NCBI GenBank assembly: GCA_016776705.1
Contig: JADHSW010000173.1
Span: forward strand, 1-6,147
Length of the DNA: 6,147 bases
From: Rhodospirillales bacterium
GTDB taxonomy: Bacteria; Pseudomonadota; Alphaproteobacteria; Rhodospirillales; JABHCV01
Direction: 5' to 3'
This document shows positions 1-6,128 of this stretch, piece by piece. Under the pieces are notes generated by a model. It was not told the origin of the DNA. It made no database searches and saw only the letters and a program-made list of their open reading frames with translations. How positions within the stretch are numbered: the stretch's first letter is position 1; every line of letters begins with the position of its first letter. A program made the translations under genes and the position numbers.

Positions 1-5
1 ATAAC

Positions 6-35
6 AAAAAAGCCCCTGCCGTTTCCGACAAGGGC
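6..35 (-). terminator. Intrinsic terminator of the tRNA-Lys unit
   Basis: Read on the minus strand, positions 35-12 form a 10-bp stem closed by a GAAA tetraloop (GNRA type), followed at once by six T (positions 11-6). Two of the pairs are G-U wobbles that become C-A mismatches on the other strand, so the hairpin works properly only for minus-strand transcription. It begins 7 bases after the CCA end of the tRNA, the expected place for a tRNA terminator. An upstream A-rich stretch (TTAAA) could make it weakly active the other way, but the mismatches argue against that. Confidence 0.9.
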
Positions 36-42
36 CTTTAAA

Positions 43-118
43 TGGTAGGCGCTACAGGATTCGAACCTGTGACCGTTCGATTAAAAGTCGAATGCTCTAC
101 CAACTGAGCTAAGCGCCC
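43..118 (-). tRNA. tRNA-Lys (anticodon UUU)
   Basis: A full cloverleaf of 76 nt can be folded on the minus strand. The acceptor stem is GGGCGCT with AGCGCCT, including one G1-U72 wobble. The D arm has the usual AGTTGGTAGA loop. The anticodon stem TTCGA/TCGAA carries the loop CTTTTAA, and the T arm has the canonical GGTTCGAATCC. The anticodon is TTT (complement of bases 83-85), reading AAA and AAG lysine codons. The discriminator is A and CCA is encoded (bases 45-43). It has its own promoter just upstream and a terminator just downstream, so it is a separate transcription unit rather than the tail of the coaD message. Confidence 0.97.
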
Positions 119-135
119 CCAATTGGGAAGCCCGG

Positions 136-164
136 AAAATAGGGATCGACGAAGGCCCGGTCAA
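136..164 (-). promoter_or_regulatory. Sigma70-type promoter of tRNA-Lys
   Basis: On the minus strand a -35 box TTGACC (164-159, five of six consensus bases) is followed by exactly 17 bases and a -10 box TATTTT (141-136, four of six). The -10 box lies 17 bases before tRNA nucleotide 1, so transcription should start near 129 with a 5' leader of about 10 bases. The bases just after the -10 box are CCGGGC. Such a GC-rich discriminator is typical of stringently controlled stable-RNA promoters that ppGpp shuts down. That regulation is inferred from family knowledge, not shown here. Confidence 0.75.
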
Positions 165-213
165 CACCTTTCCTTCGACTTTTCCAGTTATCTTTCAATG
201 GCTTTGAATTAGA

Positions 214-726
214 TCAGGATTTTAGCTCTTCAAAGCGCAGAATAACCTTTTCCTTGACCCTGGGAGCGACAAAATGGCTGATGTCGCCACCCAGTCGGGC
301 AATTTCCTTGACGAAGCGTGAGGCAATGAACTGGTGCTTGTCTGAGGCCATCAAAAAGACGGTCTCGATCTCGCTGTTCAGGCGCGAATTCATGCCCGCC
401 ATCTGGAATTCATATTCAAAATCAGAAACAGCGCGAAGGCCGCGAATAATGACCGAAGCCTCGACCCTTTCGGCAAAAGTCATCAACAATGAATTGAACG
501 AGCACACCTCAACCTCGGATTTGGCCGCTGCGCCAAGATGGCTGATTTCGTCCCTGACAGTAGTCAGGCGTTCATCAAGCGAGAACAGCGTGTCCTTGCC
601 CGTATGTTCGGCGACGCCAACGATCAACTTGTCCACGACCTTGGTTGCGCGGGCAATGATATCCATGTGGCCATTGGTCACGGGATCAAATGTGCCGGGA
701 TAAATGCCGATTCGAGGACTGGGCAT
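214..726 (-). CDS. coaD: Phosphopantetheine adenylyltransferase (PPAT)
   Basis: Cytoplasmic enzyme of coenzyme A synthesis: it transfers AMP from ATP to 4'-phosphopantetheine, giving dephospho-CoA and pyrophosphate (the fourth of five steps). The 170-residue product shows the nucleotidyltransferase signature throughout: YPGTFDPVTNGH at residues 9-20 with the T-x-G-H active-site motif at 17-20, the K-D-T-L-F segment near 44-48, RGLR at 95-98, and the C-terminal ATP-binding segment I-A-S-R-F-V-K-E at 134-141 (an ISS-type motif with the first Ser replaced by Ala). The E. coli enzyme is about 159 residues, so this is full length with a slightly longer C-terminus. The ATG at 726 sits 5 residues before the first conserved strand and has a Shine-Dalgarno site 6 bases upstream. 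It follows gyrA by 30 bases on the same strand with no terminator between, which implies cotranscription. The stop is TGA. No convincing terminator follows. Confidence 0.97.
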   Translation of the reverse strand: MPSPRIGIYPGTFDPVTNGHMDIIARATKVVDKLIVGVAEHTGKDTLFSLDERLTTVRDEISHLGAAAKSEVEVCSFNSLLMTFAERVEASVIIRGLRAVSDFEYEFQMAGMNSRLNSEIETVFLMASDKHQFIASRFVKEIARLGGDISHFVAPRVKEKVILRFEELKS

Positions 727-732
727 AGGGAT

Positions 733-738
733 TTCCTT
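733..738 (-). promoter_or_regulatory. Ribosome binding site of coaD
   Basis: The minus strand reads AAGGAA (738-733), 6 bases before the ATG at 726. It lies in the 30-base gap after the gyrA stop codon and supports the chosen start. Confidence 0.75.
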
Positions 739-756
739 AAGTTTAGTTCAGAATTC

Positions 757-3549
757 TTAGTCCGGTTCCGCTCCGGACTCATTGGCGGCTTCAGTACCCT
801 CGACACCATCCTCGTCTTTTTCCTCCTCATTGTCATCATCATCGATGAGCCTGCTGACAGAAACGACGCGTTCTTCGTCGGCAACCTTGAAGATGGTAAC
901 GCCACGCGAAGAGCGACCAACGACACTAATGTGCATTACCGGGCAGCGAATCAGTTGTCCGCCATCAGACACAATGACAAGCTGATCTTCACTGGCCACC
1001 GGGAACGAGGCGACAACGCTGGTCGACTGGCCCTTGGGGCGCTTCAGATCGATACTGGTGATACCCTTTCCGCCCCGGTTCGATATCCTGTATTCGTAAG
1101 CCGATGTACGCTTACCCATACCATCATCCGTAATGGTGAGAATGTATTCTTCGTTCTCCGCCATTTCTGCAAAAACCGGGGTTTGCAGGCGAGCTGCACG
1201 GGTTTCGTCTTCAACCTTGTCATCCGGTCGTTCGCTGTAATCACCGCTGGTCAGCCTTCTTGAGGCGCTGACCGCTTGCAGATAATCGTCACGGTCGGAA
1301 ATCTCGGCTTTGACGTGGCTCAGTACAGACATGGAAATCACCCTGTCGTCGCCAACCAGGCGCATACCCCGTACACCGGTTGACGAACGGCTGGTAAACA
1401 CCCGAATATCCGTAACCGGGAAGCGAATGCACTTGCCGTCTTTGGACGACAGCAAAATGTCATCGCTTTCCGTACAAACCTGAACGTTGATCAACTGATC
1501 GTCTTCACCAAGTTTCATGGCGATCTTGCCATTGGATTTGACGTTGGCGAAATCCGACAGGGAATTCCGTCTGGCGTTGCCCGATGCGGTTGCGAACATC
1601 ACCGACAGATCACCCCAGGTTTCCTCGTCCTCGGGCAAGGGCATCAAAGTGGTGATGCTTTCGCCTTCGTCCAGGGGCAACAGGTTAATCATCGCCTTGC
1701 CAAGGGACGTTGGCGAGCCCAGGGGCAACTTGTAGACCTTGAGTTTGTAGACGATACCTGTCGACGAGAAAAACAGCACTGGCGTATGCGTATTGACGAC
1801 AAAGACCTGTGAGACAAAATCCTCATCACGGGTGCTCATACCGCTGCGGCCCTTGCCGCCGCGTTTCTGCGCGCGGTATGTCGATAGCGGCACCCGCTTC
1901 ATGTAACCGGTGTTGGACACGGTGACGACCATGTCCTCGCGTTGAATCAGATCTTCGATGTCGTGCTCGAATTCGCTTTCCTGAATATCCGTGCGACGGG
2001 GCGTGGCGAATTGTTCGCGCATTTCCAGCAATTCAGTTCGCAGGACGCCTAACAGCATTTCACGTGACGCAAGCAGGGCCAAATGTCCCTCGATCTCAGT
2101 ACCGAGTTCAGCCAGATCATTAGCAATTTTTTCCCGCTCAAGGCCGGTCAGGCGGTGCAGGCGCAACTCCAGGATTGCCTTGGCTTGCCCTTCGGACAAT
2201 TTGTACTTGCCATCAACAACGGCACGCCCAGGTTCGTCCAGCAGCCTGATCATCGGCTCGACGTCGGATGCGTCCCAGTCGCGTTCCATCAACTGCTGGC
2301 GTGCAGTGGCAGAATCCTTGGCGGCGCGAATCAGTTTGATGATTTCGTCGATGTTGGCGACGGCAACGGCGAGTCCAGCCAAAATGTGGGCTTTTTCCCG
2401 TGCTTTTCCGAGCAGATAAATAGTCCGGCGACGGATCACGACTTCCCGGAAATCGACAAAAGCCTGAAGGATTTCCTTCAGGTTCATCATTTTCGGCATG
2501 CCGCCATCAAGGGCCAGCATGTTGACGCCAAAACTGGTTTGCAGGGGTGTGAAGCGGTAAAGCTGGGCAAGCACGACTTCGGGCACAGCGTCACGCTTGA
2601 TTTCAACAACAACGCGCACGCCATCACGGTCTGATTCGTCGCGCAGGTCGGAAATACCTTCAATTCGTTTGTCGCGCACGCAATCGGCCATATGCTCCAC
2701 CATGCGGGCCTTGTTTACCTGGTAAGGCACTTCGGTGATAACGATGGCGTAGCGGTCCTTGCGAATTTCCTCAACCGTTGCGCGGCCGCGCATTACAACA
2801 GAACCGCGCCCGGTATGGAAAGCCGAATGGATGCCCTGACGTCCCAGAATCGATGCCCCGGTGGGGAAATCAGGCCCCTGGACATAATTTTCGATGATCG
2901 CATCAATGCTTAAGGATGGGTCATCAATCAGCGCACAGCATGCGTCGATCACTTCACCCAGATTATGGGGCGGGATGTTCGTCGCCATGCCGACGGCGAT
3001 ACCGCCCGCACCATTGACCAGCAAATTGGGAAACTGGGCGGGAAGAACTGTTGGTTCGCGTTCGGACTCGTCATAGTTGGGTTGGAAGTCGACCGTGTCC
3101 TTGTCAATATCCTCGATCAGGGAATGGGCCGAACGGGCCATGCGGGCTTCTGTATATCGCATGGCGGCGGCGCGGTCGCCGTCCATGGAACCGAAGTTGC
3201 CCTGGCTGTCCACCAGGGGCAGGCGCATGGAAAAATCCTGCGCCATGCGGACCATGGCATCGTAAATCGATTGATCACCGTGCGGGTGATATTTACCCAT
3301 GACGTCACCGACGATACGGGCTGATTTTCGAAACGGTTTATTGAATTCGTAACCGTTTTCCTTCATCGAATAAAGGATGCGACGATGCACCGGTTTCAGA
3401 CCATCCCGGACATCAGGAAGGGCACGACTGACAATCACGCTCATGGCGTAATCCAGGTACGAACCTCGCATTTCATCTTCAATGGAAACCGGAGAAACGT
3501 CCGATTCCTGAGGGGTTTCGGGCGGCGGAGTGTCGCTGGGCGTCGTCAC
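757..3549 (-). CDS. gyrA: DNA gyrase subunit A
   Basis: Breakage-reunion subunit of the A2B2 type II topoisomerase that introduces negative supercoils. The 930-residue length is near that of other proteobacterial GyrA (E. coli 875). The N-terminal core starts near residue 22 with the Y-L-D-Y-A-M-S-V-I-V segment. The catalytic tyrosine is Tyr132 in R-Y-T-E, equal to E. coli Tyr122. The quinolone-binding segment HPHGDQSIYD is at 88-97. The GyrA box QKRGGKG at 561-567 is needed for DNA wrapping and separates gyrase from topoisomerase IV ParC. A C-terminal beta-pinwheel follows (about 535-900), with a charged insert around 748-790, and the protein ends in a very acidic tail (903-930). The start is GTG: no ATG lies upstream before a TAA, and the next Met (27) would cut into conserved sequence. 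It is the first gene of the gyrA-coaD unit. Gln93 at the Ser83 position is notable. Confidence 0.98.
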   Translation of the reverse strand: MTTPSDTPPPETPQESDVSPVSIEDEMRGSYLDYAMSVIVSRALPDVRDGLKPVHRRILYSMKENGYEFNKPFRKSARIVGDVMGKYHPHGDQSIYDAMVRMAQDFSMRLPLVDSQGNFGSMDGDRAAAMRYTEARMARSAHSLIEDIDKDTVDFQPNYDESEREPTVLPAQFPNLLVNGAGGIAVGMATNIPPHNLGEVIDACCALIDDPSLSIDAIIENYVQGPDFPTGASILGRQGIHSAFHTGRGSVVMRGRATVEEIRKDRYAIVITEVPYQVNKARMVEHMADCVRDKRIEGISDLRDESDRDGVRVVVEIKRDAVPEVVLAQLYRFTPLQTSFGVNMLALDGGMPKMMNLKEILQAFVDFREVVIRRRTIYLLGKAREKAHILAGLAVAVANIDEIIKLIRAAKDSATARQQLMERDWDASDVEPMIRLLDEPGRAVVDGKYKLSEGQAKAILELRLHRLTGLEREKIANDLAELGTEIEGHLALLASREMLLGVLRTELLEMREQFATPRRTDIQESEFEHDIEDLIQREDMVVTVSNTGYMKRVPLSTYRAQKRGGKGRSGMSTRDEDFVSQVFVVNTHTPVLFFSSTGIVYKLKVYKLPLGSPTSLGKAMINLLPLDEGESITTLMPLPEDEETWGDLSVMFATASGNARRNSLSDFANVKSNGKIAMKLGEDDQLINVQVCTESDDILLSSKDGKCIRFPVTDIRVFTSRSSTGVRGMRLVGDDRVISMSVLSHVKAEISDRDDYLQAVSASRRLTSGDYSERPDDKVEDETRAARLQTPVFAEMAENEEYILTITDDGMGKRTSAYEYRISNRGGKGITSIDLKRPKGQSTSVVASFPVASEDQLVIVSDGGQLIRCPVMHISVVGRSSRGVTIFKVADEERVVSVSRLIDDDDNEEEKDEDGVEGTEAANESGAEPD

Positions 3550-3555
3550 AAATAA

Positions 3556-3561
3556 TTTCCC
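3556..3561 (-). promoter_or_regulatory. Probable ribosome binding site of gyrA
   Basis: The minus strand reads GGGAAA (3561-3556), 6 bases before the GTG start. It is only a partial match to the anti-Shine-Dalgarno sequence, but no better site lies nearby. The weak site and GTG start suggest moderate initiation efficiency. Confidence 0.45.
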
Positions 3562-3625
3562 AATAAATTCAATGGGTTAAAAAGAAATCAGAGCCCCCTT
3601 CACTGTGGCGACTCTAGACTCGGAA

Positions 3626-3653
3626 ATCTAACATGTTCCAGGCTAGGGCACAA
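3626..3653 (-). promoter_or_regulatory. Weak candidate promoter for gyrA-coaD
   Basis: The minus strand shows TTAGAT (3631-3626) as a possible -10 box, preceded by 16 bases and TTGTGC (3653-3648) as a poor -35 box with only its first three bases matching. It would give a leader of about 70 bases before the GTG. It is the best match seen in the gap, but a chance match cannot be excluded. Confidence 0.25.
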
Positions 3654-3775
3654 CCAAATGGGAAACTAAAAAAAGGCTGAATTTCAAGCATCTAGAAGTC
3701 CCGGATTACTGTTTTCGGCCCCCGGCTTTCCCCGCTCCCTGAAACCCATTATTGTTGTCACGAATCAAGCCATCC

Positions 3776-3780
3776 GGAGG
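3776..3780 (+). promoter_or_regulatory. Strong ribosome binding site of the TPR gene
   Basis: GGAGG, a perfect Shine-Dalgarno core, ends 8 bases before the ATG at 3789. It fixes the start there rather than at the in-frame ATG of residue 16, which has no comparable site. Confidence 0.85.
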
Positions 3781-3788
3781 ACGCAACA

Positions 3789-5597
3789 ATGAACGACAAT
3801 GAAAAACCCGGCCAGGCCTCCGAAGGGCAAACAATGACAATCGATCAGGCAATCAGCCTGGCTGTTGAGCATCAAAATGCGGGTCGTCTGCAAGAAGCGG
3901 AAAATATTTACAATCAAGTCCTGAAAGCCATTCCCGATCACCCCATCGTCACGCAGCTGCTTGGGGTGCTTGCCTATCAGGTCGGCAAGGTGGAACTTGC
4001 GGTCGATTACATTTCAAAGGCGATAGCCCTAAAACCCGATTACGCTGAAGCCCATTATAATCTGGGAAAGGCCCTGAAGGATCTGGGGCGTATGGACGAA
4101 GCCGTCGCCAGTTATTTCAAGGCCCTGGCATTTAACCCCAATGACCCTGACACCCATTACAACCTGGCAAATACCTTGAAGGATATGGAGCGACTCGAAG
4201 ACGCCATCGTCAGCTATCGCAATGCACTTTCGATAAATCCACAGTTCGCACAGGCTCACAGTAACCTTGGCGTTGTTTTCAAGGAACTTGGGAAATTAAA
4301 TGAAGCCGTCGAATGTTACAATCAGGCGCTGGCTATCCTTCCTGATTACGCCGAAGCCCATAGCAATCTTGGACTGGCCCAACAGGATCTGGGCCAGCAG
4401 GACGAGGCCATCGAAAGCTACCGCAAGGCGCTATCCATCAACCCGCAATTTGCTGAAGTGCATTCCAACCTGGGTTTGGCCCTTCAGGACAAGGGGCAGG
4501 TTGATGAGGCCATGGAGTGTTATTTCCGCGCCCTTGAGATCAAACCCGACCATGCCCAGGCGCACAACAATTTGGGATTGGCTTATCAGGAGCTGGGCCA
4601 AATGGATCAGGCCGCCCAGAAGTACAACACCGCTATCACCTTTGCCCCCGAGTCAGCCGAACCCCACAACAATCTGGGATTGTTCCAACTGTTGATGGGA
4701 GATTTTGAAAACGGCTGGAAAAACTGCGCCTGGCGCTGGCAGACAAATGAACCACCTGCGAAACCGCGCCAGTACGATGCACCCTTCTGGGATGGCGGCG
4801 AGTTGATTGGAAAAACGATATTCATTTATCCGGAACAGGGCCTGGGCGACACCATTCAGTTCGCACGTTACCTACCAATGCTGGAAGCAGCCGGCGCACA
4901 GGTAATTTTTGAAATCCCGGAAGTCCTGCGGCGTTTTTTCGAGAACAGTGATTTTTCGAAATACCTGCTGAAGGCGAATGAAAAGCCACAACACTTCGAC
5001 TGTCATGCACCATTGCTTGATGTCCCCCAATTCCTGCAAACCGCACTGGATACCATCCCCGTTCAGGAGTCCTGGTATGAGGCGGAATCCGCATTGGTCG
5101 AACAATGGGCGGAGCGCTTTTCCGGCCCGAAAAACTTTCGCGTCGGTATAGTCTGGGCGGGAAATCCAAAGCACAAGAACGACCGAAACCGCTCTATCGA
5201 TGCCGCCCTTCTCAAACCACTGACGCAAATACCTGATGTATCCCTGTTCAGCCTTCAGGTAGGCAAGAACGGCGAGGCCAATCAGGTATTTGGCGACACG
5301 GTCACAGACCTTTCTCCCCACTTTAAAAATTTCGCCGATACGGCAGCGGCGCTCAGCCATCTTGATCTTGTGGTTTCGGTGGATACCTCGATTGTTCACC
5401 TGGCCGGTTCCCTGGGGCGTCCGGTTTGGACGCTGCTGCCGTTCATTCCCGACTGGCGCTGGTTGATGGAACGCGAAGACAGCCCCTGGTACCCGTCCAT
5501 GCGCCTGTTCCGACAGCAAGCCCGGGGCGACTGGAACGGGGTTATTGAAAGCGTTTGTTCGGCCTTGAGAGAGAAAATACAGGTCCAGAACCAGTGA
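3789..5597 (+). CDS. TPR-repeat protein with GT-B (GT9-like) transferase domain
   Basis: A 602-residue protein, probably cytoplasmic: no signal peptide or membrane segment is visible. Residues 18-289 are eight 34-residue tetratricopeptide repeats, a scaffold for binding protein partners; a ninth half repeat (290-317) leads into the catalytic part. From about 330 to 596 the sequence resembles the transferase domain of a widespread but poorly characterised family of TPR glycosyltransferases. It has F-W-D-G at 333-336, an E-Q-G-L-G-D loop at 349-354, V-G-I-V-W-A-G-N at 452-459, V-D-T-S-I-V-H-L-A-G at 531-540 and P-D-W-R-W at 554-558. The GLGD loop and the DTS-x-x-H-L-A motif parallel those of GT9 heptosyltransferases. 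Domain order recalls O-GlcNAc transferase (GT41), suggesting modification of a protein captured by the repeats, but donor and acceptor are unknown. It is divergent from gyrA and overlaps the GNAT gene by 4 bases. Confidence 0.9.
   Translation: MNDNEKPGQASEGQTMTIDQAISLAVEHQNAGRLQEAENIYNQVLKAIPDHPIVTQLLGVLAYQVGKVELAVDYISKAIALKPDYAEAHYNLGKALKDLGRMDEAVASYFKALAFNPNDPDTHYNLANTLKDMERLEDAIVSYRNALSINPQFAQAHSNLGVVFKELGKLNEAVECYNQALAILPDYAEAHSNLGLAQQDLGQQDEAIESYRKALSINPQFAEVHSNLGLALQDKGQVDEAMECYFRALEIKPDHAQAHNNLGLAYQELGQMDQAAQKYNTAITFAPESAEPHNNLGLFQLLMGDFENGWKNCAWRWQTNEPPAKPRQYDAPFWDGGELIGKTIFIYPEQGLGDTIQFARYLPMLEAAGAQVIFEIPEVLRRFFENSDFSKYLLKANEKPQHFDCHAPLLDVPQFLQTALDTIPVQESWYEAESALVEQWAERFSGPKNFRVGIVWAGNPKHKNDRNRSIDAALLKPLTQIPDVSLFSLQVGKNGEANQVFGDTVTDLSPHFKNFADTAAALSHLDLVVSVDTSIVHLAGSLGRPVWTLLPFIPDWRWLMEREDSPWYPSMRLFRQQARGDWNGVIESVCSALREKIQVQNQ
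3840..4655 (+). repeat. Eight in-phase 102-base TPR-coding repeats
   Basis: Repeat units begin at residues 18, 52, 86, 120, 154, 188, 222 and 256 with no insertion or deletion between them, giving a strict 102-base period; a partial ninth starts at base 4656. The consensus is A-x-A-H-x-N-L-G near the start and a Y-x-x-A-L-x-I-x-P-x-x end, the classic TPR pattern. Units 1 and 2 are the most divergent. Units 4+5 and 6+7 resemble each other more as pairs (204-base period): units 4 and 6 both end in A-L-S-I-N-P-Q-F, and units 5 and 7 share E-C-Y. This suggests a past two-repeat duplication. Confidence 0.9.
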
Positions 5598-6088
5598 TCA
5601 TCCGCAATGAAACCGCAGACGACATCCCGGCTATAAGGCGAGTGATTTGCGCGGCCTTTGATCAGTCGGCCGAGGCTGATCTTGTCGACTCATTGCGCGA
5701 TTGCGGTGCCATAGCCTTCTCGCTTGTTGCCCAAGACCAGACAGGCATTGTCGGACACGTCCTGTATTCCCGATTTCAGGTTCCTCAACACTGTCTTGCC
5801 CTCGCCCCGGTATCTGTTGCCCCACAATGCCAGAACACCGGCATCGGATCAAAACTGATCCGCGAAGGCTTGGCGAGAGCCAGACAGGAAAACTGGCAGG
5901 CCGTGTTCGTGCTTGGAGAACCGGACTATTACCAGCGTTTCGGCTTTAGCGCCAGAATGGCGGACAAGTTTGACACCCCCTACCCCAAACCTTACTTCAT
6001 GGCATTGGAGCTTGTGCCCGACGCACTGAAACAGTGTTCAGGCGAGATAATCTACGCAGAACCATTTCTGGCTCTGGAAGAAAACTAG
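5594..6088 (+). CDS. GNAT-family N-acetyltransferase, YhbS type
   Basis: A 164-residue acetyltransferase expected to move an acetyl group from acetyl-CoA to an amine; the substrate is unknown. It starts with the typical I-I-R-x-E-T-x-x-D strand. The acetyl-CoA pyrophosphate loop Q-N-T-G-I-G at residues 80-85 fits the family's Q/R-x-x-G-x-G/A motif, preceded by the L-A-P-V-S-V strand (70-75). V-L-G-E-P-D-Y-Y-Q-R-F-G-F (106-118) is characteristic of the YhbS branch (COG3153). I chose GTG at 5594: it overlaps the upstream TGA stop as GTGA and places the conserved strand at the N-terminus. A TTG at 5555 would add 13 residues with no family resemblance and overlap the upstream gene by 43 bases. 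The ribosome binding site is weak (AGG at 5581-5583), consistent with coupled translation from the TPR gene. It may act with that protein, but this rests only on the arrangement. Confidence 0.9.
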   Translation: MIIRNETADDIPAIRRVICAAFDQSAEADLVDSLRDCGAIAFSLVAQDQTGIVGHVLYSRFQVPQHCLALAPVSVAPQCQNTGIGSKLIREGLARARQENWQAVFVLGEPDYYQRFGFSARMADKFDTPYPKPYFMALELVPDALKQCSGEIIYAEPFLALEEN

Positions 6089-6094
6089 AGCAAC

Positions 6095-6122
6095 CTGCGT
6101 TTAATTGGTTCCAGTTAAGCAG
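6095..6122 (+). terminator. Possible hairpin in the convergent gap, terminator uncertain
   Basis: In the 40-base gap between the GNAT stop and the convergent gene's stop, the plus strand can fold as CTGC, a 2-base bulge GT, then TTAATTG, loop GTTC, CAGTTAA and GCAG. This gives 11 pairs, including one U-G wobble that becomes a mismatch on the other strand. Its place after a stop codon fits a terminator of the TPR-GNAT unit, but it is AT-rich in the middle and no T-run follows, so it may only be a 3'-end-protecting structure or chance. Confidence 0.3.
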
Positions 6123-6128
6123 TTCAAT

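Larger units (their letters stand above)
3550..3788. other. Divergent intergenic region between gyrA and the TPR gene
   Basis: This 239-base gap separates two start codons pointing away from each other, so it must carry the gyrA promoter (minus) and the promoter of the TPR-GNAT pair (plus). It holds no credible ORF or RNA gene. Visible items are A-rich runs (3578-3583, 3668-3674), two GACTC sites 7 bases apart (3610-3614, 3617-3621), two TCTAGA palindromes (near 3613 and 3691), a C-rich stretch around 3718-3738 and the strong ribosome binding site at 3776. No good plus-strand promoter was found. Confidence 0.7.

Noticed and set aside
191..213. TTCAA/TTGAA hairpin after coaD as a terminator
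   Set aside because: Only 5 AT-rich base pairs and no T-run follow, too weak to call.
538..1263. 241-codon plus-strand open frame across the coaD start and gyrA 3' end
   Set aside because: It lies antisense to two certain genes, has no recognisable motif, and its composition mirrors their codons; a shadow frame.
3755..3760. TTGTCA as a -35 box for the TPR gene
   Set aside because: The matching -10 position would fall on the ribosome binding site region (around 3778), which has no resemblance to TATAAT.
3840..4655. Regular 102-base periodicity as a CRISPR or satellite array
   Set aside because: The units are coding, diverged at third positions and translate into phased TPR motifs; there are no spacers.
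4300..4695. 131-codon plus-strand frame within the TPR array
   Set aside because: An out-of-frame reading of the 102-base repeats; its Trp/Arg/Ser/Pro-rich composition is typical of a shifted frame.
4872..5519. 215-codon minus-strand open frame inside the TPR-transferase gene
   Set aside because: It is antisense to the conserved GT-like domain, has no family resemblance and no ribosome binding site that I could see.
6101..6118. TTAA-N10-TTAA resembling a CtrA site
   Set aside because: CtrA boxes have a 7-base spacer; here the spacing is 10 and the two TTAA are explained as arms of a hairpin.
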